DNA of 41,979 bases from Confluentibacter flavum (GTDB taxonomy: Bacteria > Bacteroidota > Bacteroidia > Flavobacteriales > Flavobacteriaceae), in contig NZ_PJEO01000018.1 of NCBI RefSeq assembly GCF_002843175.1, positions 1 to 41,979 of the forward strand. Direction: 5' to 3'. The position numbers and the translations under genes were made by a program. Below the pieces are notes generated by a model. That model was not told the DNA's origin and did not search any database. It saw only the letters and a list, made by a program, of their open reading frames with translations. This document shows positions 16,919 through 24,984 of this stretch, in pieces (the first letter of the stretch is position 1; every line of letters begins with the position of its first letter).

Positions 16919-17327
16919 AATGATGTTTTAAAAATAGAATTTGTACACAAATCATGATGCCTAAAAACATCAATGCATGACTAAATGTTTTGGAAACCTG
17001 AAAACTTGATGCTTTAAAACCAGAAATGGTATTGATTATTTTATTATTGGTAAGCATGCTAAAATCAATAGGATTTACAATACCTGAAGCTTCTCCTTTA
17101 GCTCCAAAAACAATGAAAATTACTAATGCTAAAACACCAAAGGCAATGATTCCCCACACTTTTTTAGAAATCAATGGTTTATAAACCGTTGCTTCACTTG
17201 TTTTAATTTCTAAAACCTTTGACATAATATGAGCAGTGAAATCGAATGAAGGTGTATCTAAAGACGTTTCCTTCATCATTTTCTCAACCAATTGTTCAAT
17301 TTCTTTATCAGTATCAGTTTTTTTCAT
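16896..17327 (-). CDS. Predicted membrane anti-sigma factor of the adjacent ECF sigma factor
   Basis: I do not recognise a named domain. The 143-residue protein (from ATG 17327; ATG 17336 is also possible) begins MKKTDTDKEIEQLVEKMMKETSLDTPS, a soluble N-terminal part of about 60 residues, followed by membrane segments at VWGIIAFGVLALVIFIVFG and SHALMFLGIMICVQILFL. It overlaps the end of the sigma factor gene by 14 bases and so is translationally coupled to it. Position and topology (cytosolic N-terminus, membrane anchor) are those of anti-sigma factors that hold an ECF sigma at the membrane. The function is an inference from context. Its 3' end overlaps the convergent sterol desaturase gene. 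Confidence 0.7.
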   Translation of the reverse strand: MKKTDTDKEIEQLVEKMMKETSLDTPSFDFTAHIMSKVLEIKTSEATVYKPLISKKVWGIIAFGVLALVIFIVFGAKGEASGIVNPIDFSMLTNNKIINTISGFKASSFQVSKTFSHALMFLGIMICVQILFLKHHFNQRFEN

Positions 17328-17898
17328 AATATTCAATGATTTCTGGTTCTAATCGCTCTTTTAAAATAGCGGTTAATTTTTTTCTACTTCTAAATAGTTT
17401 CACTTTTACATTATTGGCCGTTAATCCAACAATCTTTGCAATCTCTTCTAAAGATTGTTCTTCAAAATAAAATAAAGTTAACAAAAAGGCATCATCACTT
17501 GGCAACAGTTTGATACAATCTTGTATGGCTTTGCTTCGTTCATCGTCTTCCATAGCATCAAGCGCATTATCCATACTTCTTATTTGATTTGAATTAAATT
17601 CATCTATTGAAACTACGGATTGCTCCCTTTTATGTTTTTTCAATCTATCTAAACTGGTATTATAAGCGACCTTATAAATCCATGTTGAAAATTTTGAATC
17701 GCCTTTAAATTGACTTAAGGATTTAAATACTTTTATAAACGTGTCCTGCGCAACCTCTTCTGCTTCTTCCCTATTCTTAACCATTTTTAAGGCTAATGAA
17801 AATACCAAATCCTTATAGCGGTCAACTAAAACGCTAAATGCATTTGAGTTTCCTTCAATAATTAAATTGATATAATATATGTCGTTGTCGGCGGTCAT
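17314..17898 (-). CDS. ECF-family RNA polymerase sigma factor
   Basis: This 194-residue ECF sigma has sigma-2 (FSVLVDRYKDLVFSLALKMVKNREEAEEVAQDTFIKVFKS, -10 recognition and core binding) and sigma-4 (LPSDDAFLLTLFYFEEQSLEEIAKIVGLTANNVKVKLFRSRKKL, helix-turn-helix for the -35). There is no region 1 or 3. The conserved WIYKVAYNTSLDRLKK joins the two. The anti-sigma gene follows in an overlapping pair. The gene is preceded by TGTAACC-N16-CGTC, an ECF-type promoter, so it very likely drives its own transcription. The divergent DUF6249 gene has the same promoter. The stress it responds to is unknown. Confidence 0.94.
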   Translation of the reverse strand: MTADNDIYYINLIIEGNSNAFSVLVDRYKDLVFSLALKMVKNREEAEEVAQDTFIKVFKSLSQFKGDSKFSTWIYKVAYNTSLDRLKKHKREQSVVSIDEFNSNQIRSMDNALDAMEDDERSKAIQDCIKLLPSDDAFLLTLFYFEEQSLEEIAKIVGLTANNVKVKLFRSRKKLTAILKERLEPEIIEYYEKN

Positions 17899-17908
17899 TT
17901 GATAGTAA

Positions 17909-17935
17909 GACGTTGGTAATTGATTTTAGGTTACA
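17909..17935 (-). promoter_or_regulatory. ECF-type promoter of the sigma/anti-sigma operon
   Basis: On the minus strand TGTAACC (17935 down to 17929) is followed by 16 bases and CGTC (17912 down to 17909), 11 bases before the sigma start at 17898. An AAC-containing -35 and a CGTC -10 at 16-base spacing are the hallmarks of ECF promoters such as those of SigW. Confidence 0.75.
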
Positions 17936-17964
17936 GCACATTTAAAAATTATTTTCACAAAATG

Positions 17965-17991
17965 TGTAACCCAAATAAAAAAGGTATCGTC
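17965..17991 (+). promoter_or_regulatory. ECF-type promoter of the DUF6249 gene
   Basis: TGTAACC (17965-17971), 16 bases, CGTC (17988-17991), 47 bases before the start at 18038. It has the same elements and spacing as the sigma operon promoter on the other strand; the two -35 elements face each other 29 bases apart. Confidence 0.75.
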
Positions 17992-18037
17992 ATAAGCTAT
18001 GAACACCTTAAAAATAATCAATTAAAAACAAACAGTT

Positions 18038-18379
18038 ATGATAGAAGTTTTAATACCAATCAGTTTTTTTCTTGCAATTTTTGGAATCGTATATTTATAC
18101 TTATCTACAAGAAACAAAGAACGTTTAGCACTTATTGAAAAAGGTGCCGATGCCAGTATTTTTATGGGGGATAAAAGTAATCGTTCCCCAATATGGAAAG
18201 TGTTCCTATTAAATTTAGCCTTATTATTAATGGCTATTGGAATTGGCATATTTATTGCTTCCATCCTTGAAAACTTAGGTATTCAAGACGATGTTGCATT
18301 CTCTGGAGCTATTTTTACAATGGCAGGATTAGGTTTATTTGTTGGCTTTAACATGACCAAAAACTTAGATAAAGAATAA
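18038..18379 (+). CDS. DUF6249 small membrane protein
   Basis: This 113-residue membrane protein has three hydrophobic segments: residues 2-22 (EVLIPISFFLAIFGIVYLYL), 52-76 and 90-107. Between the first two is a cytosolic-type loop RNKERLALIEKGADASIF, characteristic of DUF6249. The function of the domain is unknown. It is divergent from the sigma/anti-sigma operon, with a mirror-image ECF promoter, and is therefore probably a target of that sigma factor and part of its membrane-stress response. A strong terminator follows at 18409-18440. Confidence 0.82.
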   Translation: MIEVLIPISFFLAIFGIVYLYLSTRNKERLALIEKGADASIFMGDKSNRSPIWKVFLLNLALLLMAIGIGIFIASILENLGIQDDVAFSGAIFTMAGLGLFVGFNMTKNLDKE

Positions 18380-18408
18380 TAGCAAAGTTCATCAATCCAA
18401 AAAACACA

Positions 18409-18440
18409 AAAACCTGTTTTCTTTTTTGAAAGCAGGTTTT
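18409..18440. terminator. Bidirectional terminator
   Basis: AAAACCTGTTTTC (18409-18421) pairs with GAAAGCAGGTTTT (18428-18440), 13 bp with one G-U pair and a T6 loop. It ends the DUF6249 transcript and overlaps the stop codon of the convergent dipeptidase gene. Confidence 0.85.
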
Positions 18441-19105
18441 TATTTTACGGGAAAGTCAAAATAATTATCTGGAAAAGGTTCATCTTTTAAAGTAAAATGC
18501 CACCATTCTTTATAAAAATTCACAAAGCCATGTTTAGTCATTACTTTTAGTAATAGTTTTCTATTTGCTTTTTGCTCTTCCGTGATATCCTTATAGTCGG
18601 TCCAAGATTCCTTTCCAAAAAAATCATACTCACTTCCCATGTCTAAAGGTTTGCTTGTATTAGCATCAATAATAGTCAAATCTACGGTACTTCCTTTACT
18701 ATGACCCGATTTTGCTGCAATATAATCTTCAACAAATAAATTCATCTTATCAACATTCGGATAAAAAGCCTTTTTATTAACGGTATCATTCAAATTTTTT
18801 GCCCAACCCATAAAGTGGTCTACCGCACGTTGCGGCCGGTAACCATCATACACTTTTAAGCATAAGTTTTTATTTTGTAGTTCCTCTTGAACCTGCTTTA
18901 ATGCAAATGCCGTTTGTTTGGTTAAAATGAGTTCGTTAGTTAGATACCCTTTTATAGGTTTACCGACAAAATTATTTGTGGTATAATAACGTAGTTCAAC
19001 ATCTAAGTCTGGTATAATAGTTTTCACATACACAAACCCTTCTGGTAATTGAGCAAAAACTTTAAAACAAATAAATAAAAACAAAAACGCTGCTCTATGT
19101 TTCAT
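18440..19105 (-). CDS. D-Ala-D-Ala dipeptidase (M15D, VanX/DdpX family)
   Basis: Family members are zinc dipeptidases that split D-alanyl-D-alanine. In Gram-negative bacteria they serve peptidoglycan salvage; in enterococci VanX serves glycopeptide resistance. The 221-residue protein has a signal peptide of about 18 residues (MKHRAAFLFLFICFKVFA), so it acts in the periplasm. Key residues are in YDGYRPQRAVDHF (Arg stabilising the transition state), SGHSKGSTVDLT (zinc His and Asp) and KEWWHFTL (catalytic Glu and zinc His). No vanA/vanH-like genes are nearby, so this is a salvage enzyme and not a resistance locus. Its stop codon lies within the terminator hairpin. Confidence 0.92.
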   Translation of the reverse strand: MKHRAAFLFLFICFKVFAQLPEGFVYVKTIIPDLDVELRYYTTNNFVGKPIKGYLTNELILTKQTAFALKQVQEELQNKNLCLKVYDGYRPQRAVDHFMGWAKNLNDTVNKKAFYPNVDKMNLFVEDYIAAKSGHSKGSTVDLTIIDANTSKPLDMGSEYDFFGKESWTDYKDITEEQKANRKLLLKVMTKHGFVNFYKEWWHFTLKDEPFPDNYFDFPVK

Positions 19106-19150
19106 ATAGACTTCAAATTATGCTAATTTAGAAAAAAATATATTTTAATC

Positions 19151-19510
19151 ATGAACAATCCTTGGCATTTATACCTTATGGCCGTGCTTTATATTGCAGC
19201 AGGAATCAATCATTTTATAAAACCTAAAATGTATCTACGCATTATGCCAAATTACTTGCCCAATCATAAACTGTTAGTTTCTTTAAGTGGTTTATCAGAA
19301 ATAATTTTAGGAATAATGCTATGCATCCCTTTATTAAAAAACACATCTATAATTCTTATTATTTTAATGCTAATTGTTTTTCTATTGGTACATTTTTATA
19401 TGGTTTCAAACAAAAAAGCCTCAGCTGGTTTACCAAAATGGGTACTTGTTTTAAGAATTCCTATGCAGTTCATACTTATGTATTGGGCGTACTCCTATTT
19501 AAGTTTATAG
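19151..19510 (+). CDS. DoxX-like four-helix membrane protein
   Basis: This 119-residue protein consists almost wholly of four predicted transmembrane helices: residues 6-23, 46-64, 67-86 and 97-116. The start NPWHLYLMAVLYIAAGINHFIKPKMYLRIMP, with the GxNHF and MPNYLP turns, is characteristic of small DoxX-like/MauE-like proteins. The family's role is loosely linked to redox or quinone chemistry and is unproven here. It starts 45 bases from the divergent dipeptidase gene and is followed by its own terminator, so it is a single-gene unit. Confidence 0.75.
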   Translation: MNNPWHLYLMAVLYIAAGINHFIKPKMYLRIMPNYLPNHKLLVSLSGLSEIILGIMLCIPLLKNTSIILIILMLIVFLLVHFYMVSNKKASAGLPKWVLVLRIPMQFILMYWAYSYLSL

Positions 19511-19528
19511 AAATTACAAGACACAAAA

Positions 19529-19554
19529 AAACCGAGTTCCCTCAAACTCGGTTT
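19529..19554 (+). terminator. Terminator of the DoxX-like gene
   Basis: AAACCGAGTT (19529-19538) pairs with AACTCGGTTT (19545-19554), a 10-bp stem with a 6-base loop, 18 bases after the stop codon. Confidence 0.8.
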
Positions 19555-19763
19555 CTTCTAATTTGCTTTTATATTATGAAGTTCGATTTAGGGCTTCTAT
19601 ATCAACAACATAATGCAAATATTAATTAATTAATCCATTGAACTAAAAAGTATGTTATTTAGTACACTTCAAAAGTAAAAATATAATTGAATTGTAACGA
19701 CTAAAAACATATTTATTCGTTGTAATACGCTTAATTTTAACATTATCTGTCTAAATTATGCTT

Positions 19764-19794
19764 TTTAACGATGAAATGCATGTTCGTCGTTAAA
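19764..19794. other. Isolated 12-bp hairpin in a 465-base gene-free stretch
   Basis: TTTAACGATGAA (19764-19775) pairs with TTCGTCGTTAAA (19783-19794), 12 bp with one G-U pair and an ATGCATG loop. No T-run follows on either strand. The rest of 19555-19975 is AT-rich and shows no frame with coding character. The hairpin could belong to the leader of the beta-barrel gene, be a regulator site or be a repeat relic. Confidence 0.45.
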
Positions 19795-19975
19795 TATTAA
19801 AATGAAATTGGATTAATTTAATAACCAATGAACATGTTGTATTCAGGAGAAAATCAATAGCAAACTGTATAAAACTTACCTTTTGTACCAAAAAAAAAGT
19901 CAATGATCGTAATTTCATTAACATATTAACAAATAATTCTAAATTCGACCACGATTAACCCCAAATCTATTAATA

Positions 19976-20680
19976 ATGAGAACATTATACCTAATAACTG
20001 TTGTCTTCTTTTGCTGCTCAAAAATGTTTTCACAAGAATACGTCTTTGGTCTTAAAGGTGGTTTGAATACCAATACTATAGGAGATATTTATGAACGTCC
20101 ATATCAAGGTGACCCCGGGATAACTTACCAACCGGAAAAAGATATGGGATATTTACTCGGAGCATATTTTATGGTTGAATTTAACAAATTCTTTATTAGA
20201 CCAGAATTAAATTATGTTTCACTAAAAAATCATTATGATTTTTCCAGAAAAAAAGCGAATTGGAGGACTTCTAAAATGGAAGTCCCACTATTGTTTGGAG
20301 TTAAAATTTTAAAACCAGTAGCTATTTATGTGGGCCCTAGTTTTAATTTTTATGACGAAACTATCTTAGATGGTGTTCAAGAAACAACTTTTAGCGATGG
20401 CGGTCCCGATTTAGATAGAAAAACAACAAGCCTGAATTTTGGTATCATGGCGCGATACAATAGGTTTAGTTTAGATTTGAGATATGAGGTGACCTCTAAA
20501 AAAACTGAAGAAGAACTATTAGATATTATTAACTCTGAATATGGTGTTAATTTAGCTGATTTGAGATCTTACAAACATAAAATTTTAAGCTTAAGTATTT
20601 CTATTGACATATTTAGAACTGATGGCACAAAACTTAGCGATATTTTTAAGAGCAACAAATATTGTGGCTGCCCTTATTAA
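19976..20680 (+). CDS. Outer-membrane beta-barrel protein (PorT/OmpA-barrel type)
   Basis: The 234-residue protein has a signal peptide (MRTLYLITVVFFCCSKMFS) and then EYVFGLKGGLNTNTIGD, the typical first strand of Bacteroidota eight-strand barrels. Alternating strands such as NKFFIRPELNYVSLK, MEVPLLFGVKILKPVAIYVGPSFNF, NFGIMARYNRFSLDLRYEV and HKILSLSISIDIF follow. It therefore belongs to the outer membrane, but no enzymatic motif or ligand site can be named. It has a Cys pair at the very end (YCGCPY), which is unusual for a barrel terminus that normally ends in an aromatic strand. It stands alone with a long upstream gap and a strong terminator. Confidence 0.8.
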   Translation: MRTLYLITVVFFCCSKMFSQEYVFGLKGGLNTNTIGDIYERPYQGDPGITYQPEKDMGYLLGAYFMVEFNKFFIRPELNYVSLKNHYDFSRKKANWRTSKMEVPLLFGVKILKPVAIYVGPSFNFYDETILDGVQETTFSDGGPDLDRKTTSLNFGIMARYNRFSLDLRYEVTSKKTEEELLDIINSEYGVNLADLRSYKHKILSLSISIDIFRTDGTKLSDIFKSNKYCGCPY

Positions 20681-20696
20681 AAATAGTATTTATATT

Positions 20697-20725
20697 AAAA
20701 AAGCACCTTAAAAAGGTGCTTTTTT
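20697..20725 (+). terminator. Terminator of the beta-barrel gene
   Basis: AAAAAAGCACCTT (20697-20709) and AAGGTGCTTTTTT (20713-20725) form a 13-bp stem with a 3-base loop and a T-run. The 235 bases from here to 20960 contain no recognisable gene or RNA. Confidence 0.88.
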
Positions 20726-20960
20726 CTCTAACTAACTAACCAAAAATATGAGTTGCAATTATAAGTTTAAAGTAACCACTCAATAAACTCGTGAACATGA
20801 TTGCAACGATCAACTATTTACAATCATCGTGCCAAACTTTAATAATAGATTGCTTTAATTTCATTTCTTAACTAAGATTAACCTGCCAAAAAATAAGATG
20901 CTGTAATTAGAATTTAAGATATAATTATAAGATATTTGCGACTCTAAAATTTAATTACAA

Positions 20961-21659
20961 ATGAAAAATTTTCTATTATTAGTTCTGATGGTTTTTATAG
21001 TTTCTTGTAGCAAGGAAACTCCTGATTTAATTGTAAAAGGAACCATCAAAGGATTGAAAAAGGGAATCATTTATCTTAAAAAAGAACAAGATACAGCAAT
21101 AGTTACTGTTGATTCTGTGATTATTAATGGACAACCTGATTTTGAATTGCATAGCAAAATAGAGTCTCCTGAAATGTTCTTTCTATATCTAGATAAAAAT
21201 TCCAGCGAGGATGACAGAATTCCGTTTTTTGCAGATAAAGGCATCACCGAAATCAACACTAGTATGAAAAACTTTGTACATGATGCAAAAATAAATGGAT
21301 CTGAACAACAAAAAGTCTGGGAAAAGTACAGACTTATGGCTGCTAAATTCAATGAGAAAAATCTGGATTTAATAAAGGAAGATTTAGAATCACAACAAGC
21401 TGGAGATACTTCTAAAATAAGTAGAATCCAAAAGGACTATGACAACAATTTAAAAAGACGCTATTTATATACTGTAAACTTTGCAATAAACAATAAGGAC
21501 AGTGAGGTGGCACCTTATTTAGCATTAACAGAAATTTATAATGCAAAAATTAATTTACTAGACACGATTAACAAATCATTAACTCCCGAAGTAAAAGCCT
21601 CAAAATATGGGAAAGAACTTCAAAAATTTGTCGATCAAATTAAATTAGAAGAAAATTAA
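20961..21659 (+). CDS. DUF4369 lipoprotein
   Basis: This 232-residue lipoprotein has the lipobox FIVSC (lipid Cys at residue 16). Residues 22-115 match DUF4369: LIVKGTIKGLKKGIIYLKKEQDT, VDSVIINGQPDFELHSKI and a short IPFFADKG strand. In Bacteroidota this domain usually precedes a thioredoxin-like domain in TlpA/ResA-type proteins. Here the remaining 110 residues are helical and charged, without a CxxC motif, so a redox role is unlikely. The PBP1A gene follows on the same strand after 56 bases with no terminator between, so the two may be cotranscribed. Confidence 0.78.
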   Translation: MKNFLLLVLMVFIVSCSKETPDLIVKGTIKGLKKGIIYLKKEQDTAIVTVDSVIINGQPDFELHSKIESPEMFFLYLDKNSSEDDRIPFFADKGITEINTSMKNFVHDAKINGSEQQKVWEKYRLMAAKFNEKNLDLIKEDLESQQAGDTSKISRIQKDYDNNLKRRYLYTVNFAINNKDSEVAPYLALTEIYNAKINLLDTINKSLTPEVKASKYGKELQKFVDQIKLEEN

Positions 21660-21715
21660 AAAATAGCAGAGCATCTATATCTATTTTTAAACCGTAAATA
21701 TGATTATACAATGCG

Positions 21716-24028
21716 ATGCTTAAAATAAAAAAACTTCTAAAAAATAAATGGGTTAATATTGTTATCAAAGTTACCCTATCCTTAGTCCTTCTTTTAATTT
21801 TATTTTATGGAAGTATTTATTATGGCATGTGGGGCGAAGTGCCTTCCATTAAATCGTTAGAAACCCTTAAACAAAGTCAAGCCACAGAAGTTTTAGATAC
21901 AAATAACGATTTAATCGGTAAGTTTTATGTGTTTGATAGACAATCCATTACTTACAAAGATTTTCCTGAACATCTTATAAAAGCTCTTATATCTACAGAA
22001 GATATCCGGTTTTATGATCATGACGGCGTAGATAACAAAAGCTTAGCTCGTGTATTTTTTAAAACGATACTGCTCTCCAATGATGCCTCTGGAGGCGGAA
22101 GCACCATTACATTACAACTAGCTAAAAATCTATTCGGAAGAAAAGATCTTGGTTTTTTGAGTATTGTTGTCAATAAAATTATGGAAAGCATCGTCGCTAC
22201 CAGAATTGAAAAAGTGTATTCAAAAGAAGAAATTCTTACCCTATACCTCAATACAGTTCCGTTTCCTGATAATACTTATGGGATTGAAAGCGCTTCAAAA
22301 AAGTTTTTCAATACGCACACAAAAGATTTAAGCATTTCACAAGCCGCAACACTTATCGGCTCTTTAAAAGCTAACACCTATTACAACCCCAGAGTTAATC
22401 CAGAAAGAGCACTTGCCAGAAGAAATGTAGTAATCCGTCAAATGGAAAAATATGGTCATTTGAATGCTGATGACGCTTTAATAATTTCAAAAGTCCCGCT
22501 TGTTCTAGAATATCGCTCTTATGACCCAAACCAAGGGTTAGCACCGTATTTTAGAGCTGAAATAAAAAGACAGCTAGACACCATTCTTCAATTAGATGAA
22601 TTTAGAAAACCAAATGGTGATACCTATAATATTTTTCATGATGGCTTAAAAATTTACACAACCTTAGACAATACACTTCAAAAGTATGCTGAAACTGCCA
22701 TGACAAAGCACATGACTGCATTACAAAAACAATATGAAAAGGCTTATGGCAATAATGCTCCTTGGTTAAAAAACAAAGATGCTTATAAAGCTGCCAAAAT
22801 ACGTTTGATTGCCTATAAAAAGCTTAAAGAAGAAGGTTTAACAGAAATAGAAATAGAAGCCGAATTAAATAAAAAACGCGATGTGGAACTGTTTAGTTGG
22901 AACAAGACTGAAATAAAGCAATTATCTACGCTTGATAGCTTAGAGCATTACTTAAAATTCCTTAATGCAGGCATGATTTCGCTAGACCCTACATCCGGCG
23001 CCATTAAAGCCTATGTTGGTGGTATAGACTATCGTTTTTTTCAATACGACCATGTATCGCAAAGTAAACGCCAAGTAGGCTCCACCTTTAAACCAATTGT
23101 CTATACGGCCGCCTTAGAAAATGGCATAAAACCCTGCACCTACTTCCCTATTAAATCCATTACATATACAGATGTTGAGAATTGGACACCAACAAATGCC
23201 GGTGGTAATTATGATAATGATTTAAATTATTCTTTAGAATATGCATTAAGCAACTCAATTAATACCATCGCTGTAAAGGTTTTATATGAAACAGGCATAC
23301 CAGAAGTCATTAATCAGGCTAAATTGATGGGTATTAACAGTAACATTGAAGCAGTGCCCTCTATCGCTTTAGGTTCATCAAACCTGAGTGTTTTAGAACT
23401 TGCTAAAGCATATACATCGTTTGTAAATGAAAGCACACCCTCCACCCCTGTTTTTATTACAAAAATTGAAGATAAAGATGGAAACCTAATTGCATCTTTT
23501 GATGATTTAAACCCTAAAAAGCAAACAGAAAAAGCGTTTAGCGATACCACAAGACAGGTAATGCTTGAGTTTATGAAAGCAACAGTAAATAGCGGGACTT
23601 CTCAAAGATTACGCTCACAATACAATTTTACTAACGATTTGGCTGGTAAAACAGGAACTACCCAGGATAATAAAGACGGTTGGTTTGTTGCCATTATGCC
23701 AAACTTGGTTACAATTACCTGGGTTGGTAATGATAACCAACAAATAGGTTTCAGTAATACATCCATTGGGCAAGGTGCCAATTCTGCTTTACCCATATTT
23801 GCCAATTACTTAGAGCAATTAAACCAAGATTCTAAATACGCCTCCCTAGTTTCAGCCAAATTTGAAACACCATCAAATGAGGTTTTGGAATCCTTAATTT
23901 GTGAACCATCCAAGAAAGATGGCTTTTTTGAGCGTTTATTCGGGAACAAAAAAGACACCAAAGAATTCAATGAAGAAAAACCTAAACGCGGTATTTTTTC
24001 TTGGTTTAGGAAAAGAAAAAATGATTAA
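21716..24028 (+). CDS. Penicillin-binding protein 1A (bifunctional class A PBP)
   Basis: This 770-residue inner-membrane enzyme polymerises and cross-links peptidoglycan. A transmembrane helix at about residues 15-37 anchors it. The GT51 transglycosylase domain has the catalytic Glu95 in STEDIRFYDHDG and GGGSTITLQLAKNL (126-139). The transpeptidase domain has the serine motif STFK (Ser456-Lys459), SIN (514-516) and KTGTTQD near 645. An insert of about 80 charged residues lies between the domains (340-410). The C-terminal 50 residues are basic and charged and lie beyond the transpeptidase. All catalytic motifs are intact. It probably follows the DUF4369 gene in one transcript. Confidence 0.95.
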   Translation: MLKIKKLLKNKWVNIVIKVTLSLVLLLILFYGSIYYGMWGEVPSIKSLETLKQSQATEVLDTNNDLIGKFYVFDRQSITYKDFPEHLIKALISTEDIRFYDHDGVDNKSLARVFFKTILLSNDASGGGSTITLQLAKNLFGRKDLGFLSIVVNKIMESIVATRIEKVYSKEEILTLYLNTVPFPDNTYGIESASKKFFNTHTKDLSISQAATLIGSLKANTYYNPRVNPERALARRNVVIRQMEKYGHLNADDALIISKVPLVLEYRSYDPNQGLAPYFRAEIKRQLDTILQLDEFRKPNGDTYNIFHDGLKIYTTLDNTLQKYAETAMTKHMTALQKQYEKAYGNNAPWLKNKDAYKAAKIRLIAYKKLKEEGLTEIEIEAELNKKRDVELFSWNKTEIKQLSTLDSLEHYLKFLNAGMISLDPTSGAIKAYVGGIDYRFFQYDHVSQSKRQVGSTFKPIVYTAALENGIKPCTYFPIKSITYTDVENWTPTNAGGNYDNDLNYSLEYALSNSINTIAVKVLYETGIPEVINQAKLMGINSNIEAVPSIALGSSNLSVLELAKAYTSFVNESTPSTPVFITKIEDKDGNLIASFDDLNPKKQTEKAFSDTTRQVMLEFMKATVNSGTSQRLRSQYNFTNDLAGKTGTTQDNKDGWFVAIMPNLVTITWVGNDNQQIGFSNTSIGQGANSALPIFANYLEQLNQDSKYASLVSAKFETPSNEVLESLICEPSKKDGFFERLFGNKKDTKEFNEEKPKRGIFSWFRKRKND

Positions 24029-24035
24029 AAAGTAA

Positions 24036-24069
24036 AAAACTCCAATCATATTACTATAATTGAAGTTTT
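24036..24069 (+). terminator. Terminator after PBP1A, next to tRNA-Thr
   Basis: AAAACTCCAAT (24036-24046) pairs with ATTGAAGTTTT (24059-24069) with one mismatch. It ends the PBP1A message and, read from the other strand, lies just past the 3' end of the tRNA gene. Confidence 0.55.
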
Positions 24070-24073
24070 GTTG

Positions 24074-24147
24074 AGCCGATGGAGGGGCTCGAACCCACGA
24101 CCTGCTGATTACAAATCAGCTGCTCTAGCCAACTGAGCTACATCGGC
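24074..24147 (-). tRNA. tRNA-Thr (anticodon TGT)
   Basis: The minus strand folds as a 74-base tRNA: acceptor GCCGATG/CATCGGC, D arm TAGCTCAGTTGGCTAGAGC, anticodon loop TTTGTAA with TGT, and T arm GGGTTCGAGCCCC-like. The CCA end is not encoded. It reads UGU and so decodes ACA and related Thr codons. Confidence 0.95.
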
Positions 24148-24210
24148 GAATTTTTGACTCGACAAATATAATTCTTAGTTACATATTTGCAAATCGTAAT
24201 TCACTAATTT

Positions 24211-24480
24211 TTATCCTAAAGCATTAACTTTTTCAATTAAAGCCCTTCCTTTAGCTTCAAGCTCATTAGCAATAGCCTTAAAATGTGATTTTTTATTAAC
24301 CACTTTGCTATCGTTTACTTTAGCAATTAAAGCATCAAAAGTTTCAATCGCCTCATCAATTATTGCTTCGCCCTTTTTGGTATCTTTTCCTTTGTTTGCG
24401 TATTCCCAAACATAAACTGCTTCTATAATATCACCTAAAACATAATTAATATCTTTCTTTAGGTTTCTAACATTTGCCAT
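24211..24480 (-). CDS. Conserved small helical protein of unknown function
   Basis: From ATG 24480 the product has 89 residues, all predicted helical and highly charged (MANVRNLKKDINYVLGDIIE ... ANELEAKGRALIEKVNALG). No signal peptide, membrane segment, Cys or His cluster is present, so it is probably cytosolic. I recognise it only as the kind of short conserved protein found in Flavobacteriaceae and can name no domain. A -7 promoter box at 24502-24509 overlaps the earlier ATG at 24504 and selects the start at 24480. It is a single-gene unit between tRNA-Thr and the PTPS gene. Confidence 0.75.
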   Translation of the reverse strand: MANVRNLKKDINYVLGDIIEAVYVWEYANKGKDTKKGEAIIDEAIETFDALIAKVNDSKVVNKKSHFKAIANELEAKGRALIEKVNALG

Positions 24481-24501
24481 ATTTAATAATTTATTTTGAC
24501 G

Positions 24502-24509
24502 CAAAATTA
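24502..24509 (-). promoter_or_regulatory. -7 promoter box of the small helical protein gene
   Basis: The minus strand reads TAATTTTG, a TAnnTTTG match, 22 bases before the ATG at 24480. Confidence 0.55.
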
Positions 24510-24573
24510 AGCATTAACTCTTAATAGTACGTCCTTTTTAATTGAAATTTAATTTTTAAGAAGATACAAATAT

Positions 24574-24984
24574 CTATGTTCCAGAGTACCTTACAAAATT
24601 ACGTGGTGTTTCATAAAGTGTAATTTCTAAATCCAGATTTGGCTTTAATTTTGGTTTTATTTTGTTATAAATAACCACCGCTATATGTTCTGCTGTTGGG
24701 TTCAAATCTTTAAACTCTGGCACTTCTATATTCAAGTTTTTATGATCAAAAGCATCTTCTACTTCTACTTTTATAAGATCCTTTAATTCTTGTATATCAA
24801 TCACATAACCTGTTTCTTTATCAATCTCTCCCGTAACACTTACAATGAGCTCGTAATTATGCCCATGATAGTTTGGGTTACTGCATTTCCCAAAAACCAG
24901 ACTGTTTTTCTCATCAGTCCACTCCTTTCTATATAATCTGTGTGCGGCATTAAAATGTGCCTTTCTACTAACGGTTACGTTCAT
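24574..24984 (-). CDS. 6-pyruvoyl-tetrahydropterin synthase / QueD family protein
   Basis: Family enzymes act on dihydroneopterin triphosphate, giving 6-pyruvoyl-tetrahydropterin (pterin synthesis) or 6-carboxytetrahydropterin (queuosine synthesis). The 136-residue length is normal. Zinc ligands are His15 in FNAAHRL and the two His of NPNYHGHNY; the preceding Cys in FGKCSNP is the catalytic thiol. DHKNLN and the C-terminal ETPRNFVRYSG are conserved. The gene overlaps the end of idi by four bases (ATGA), so the two are translationally coupled, although they belong to different pathways. The choice between the two reactions cannot be made here, since no other queuosine gene is present. Confidence 0.9.
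   Translation of the reverse strand: MNVTVSRKAHFNAAHRLYRKEWTDEKNSLVFGKCSNPNYHGHNYELIVSVTGEIDKETGYVIDIQELKDLIKVEVEDAFDHKNLNIEVPEFKDLNPTAEHIAVVIYNKIKPKLKPNLDLEITLYETPRNFVRYSGT

Noticed and set aside
18440-19105. VanX-like gene as evidence of glycopeptide resistance
   Set aside because: No vanA/vanH-type ligase or dehydrogenase is nearby; the signal peptide and solitary context fit peptidoglycan salvage.
19681-19720. Third ECF promoter (TGTAAC followed by CGTT)
   Set aside because: The spacer is 18-19 bases and the -10 is CGTT, so it does not match the exact pattern of the sigma-linked pair.
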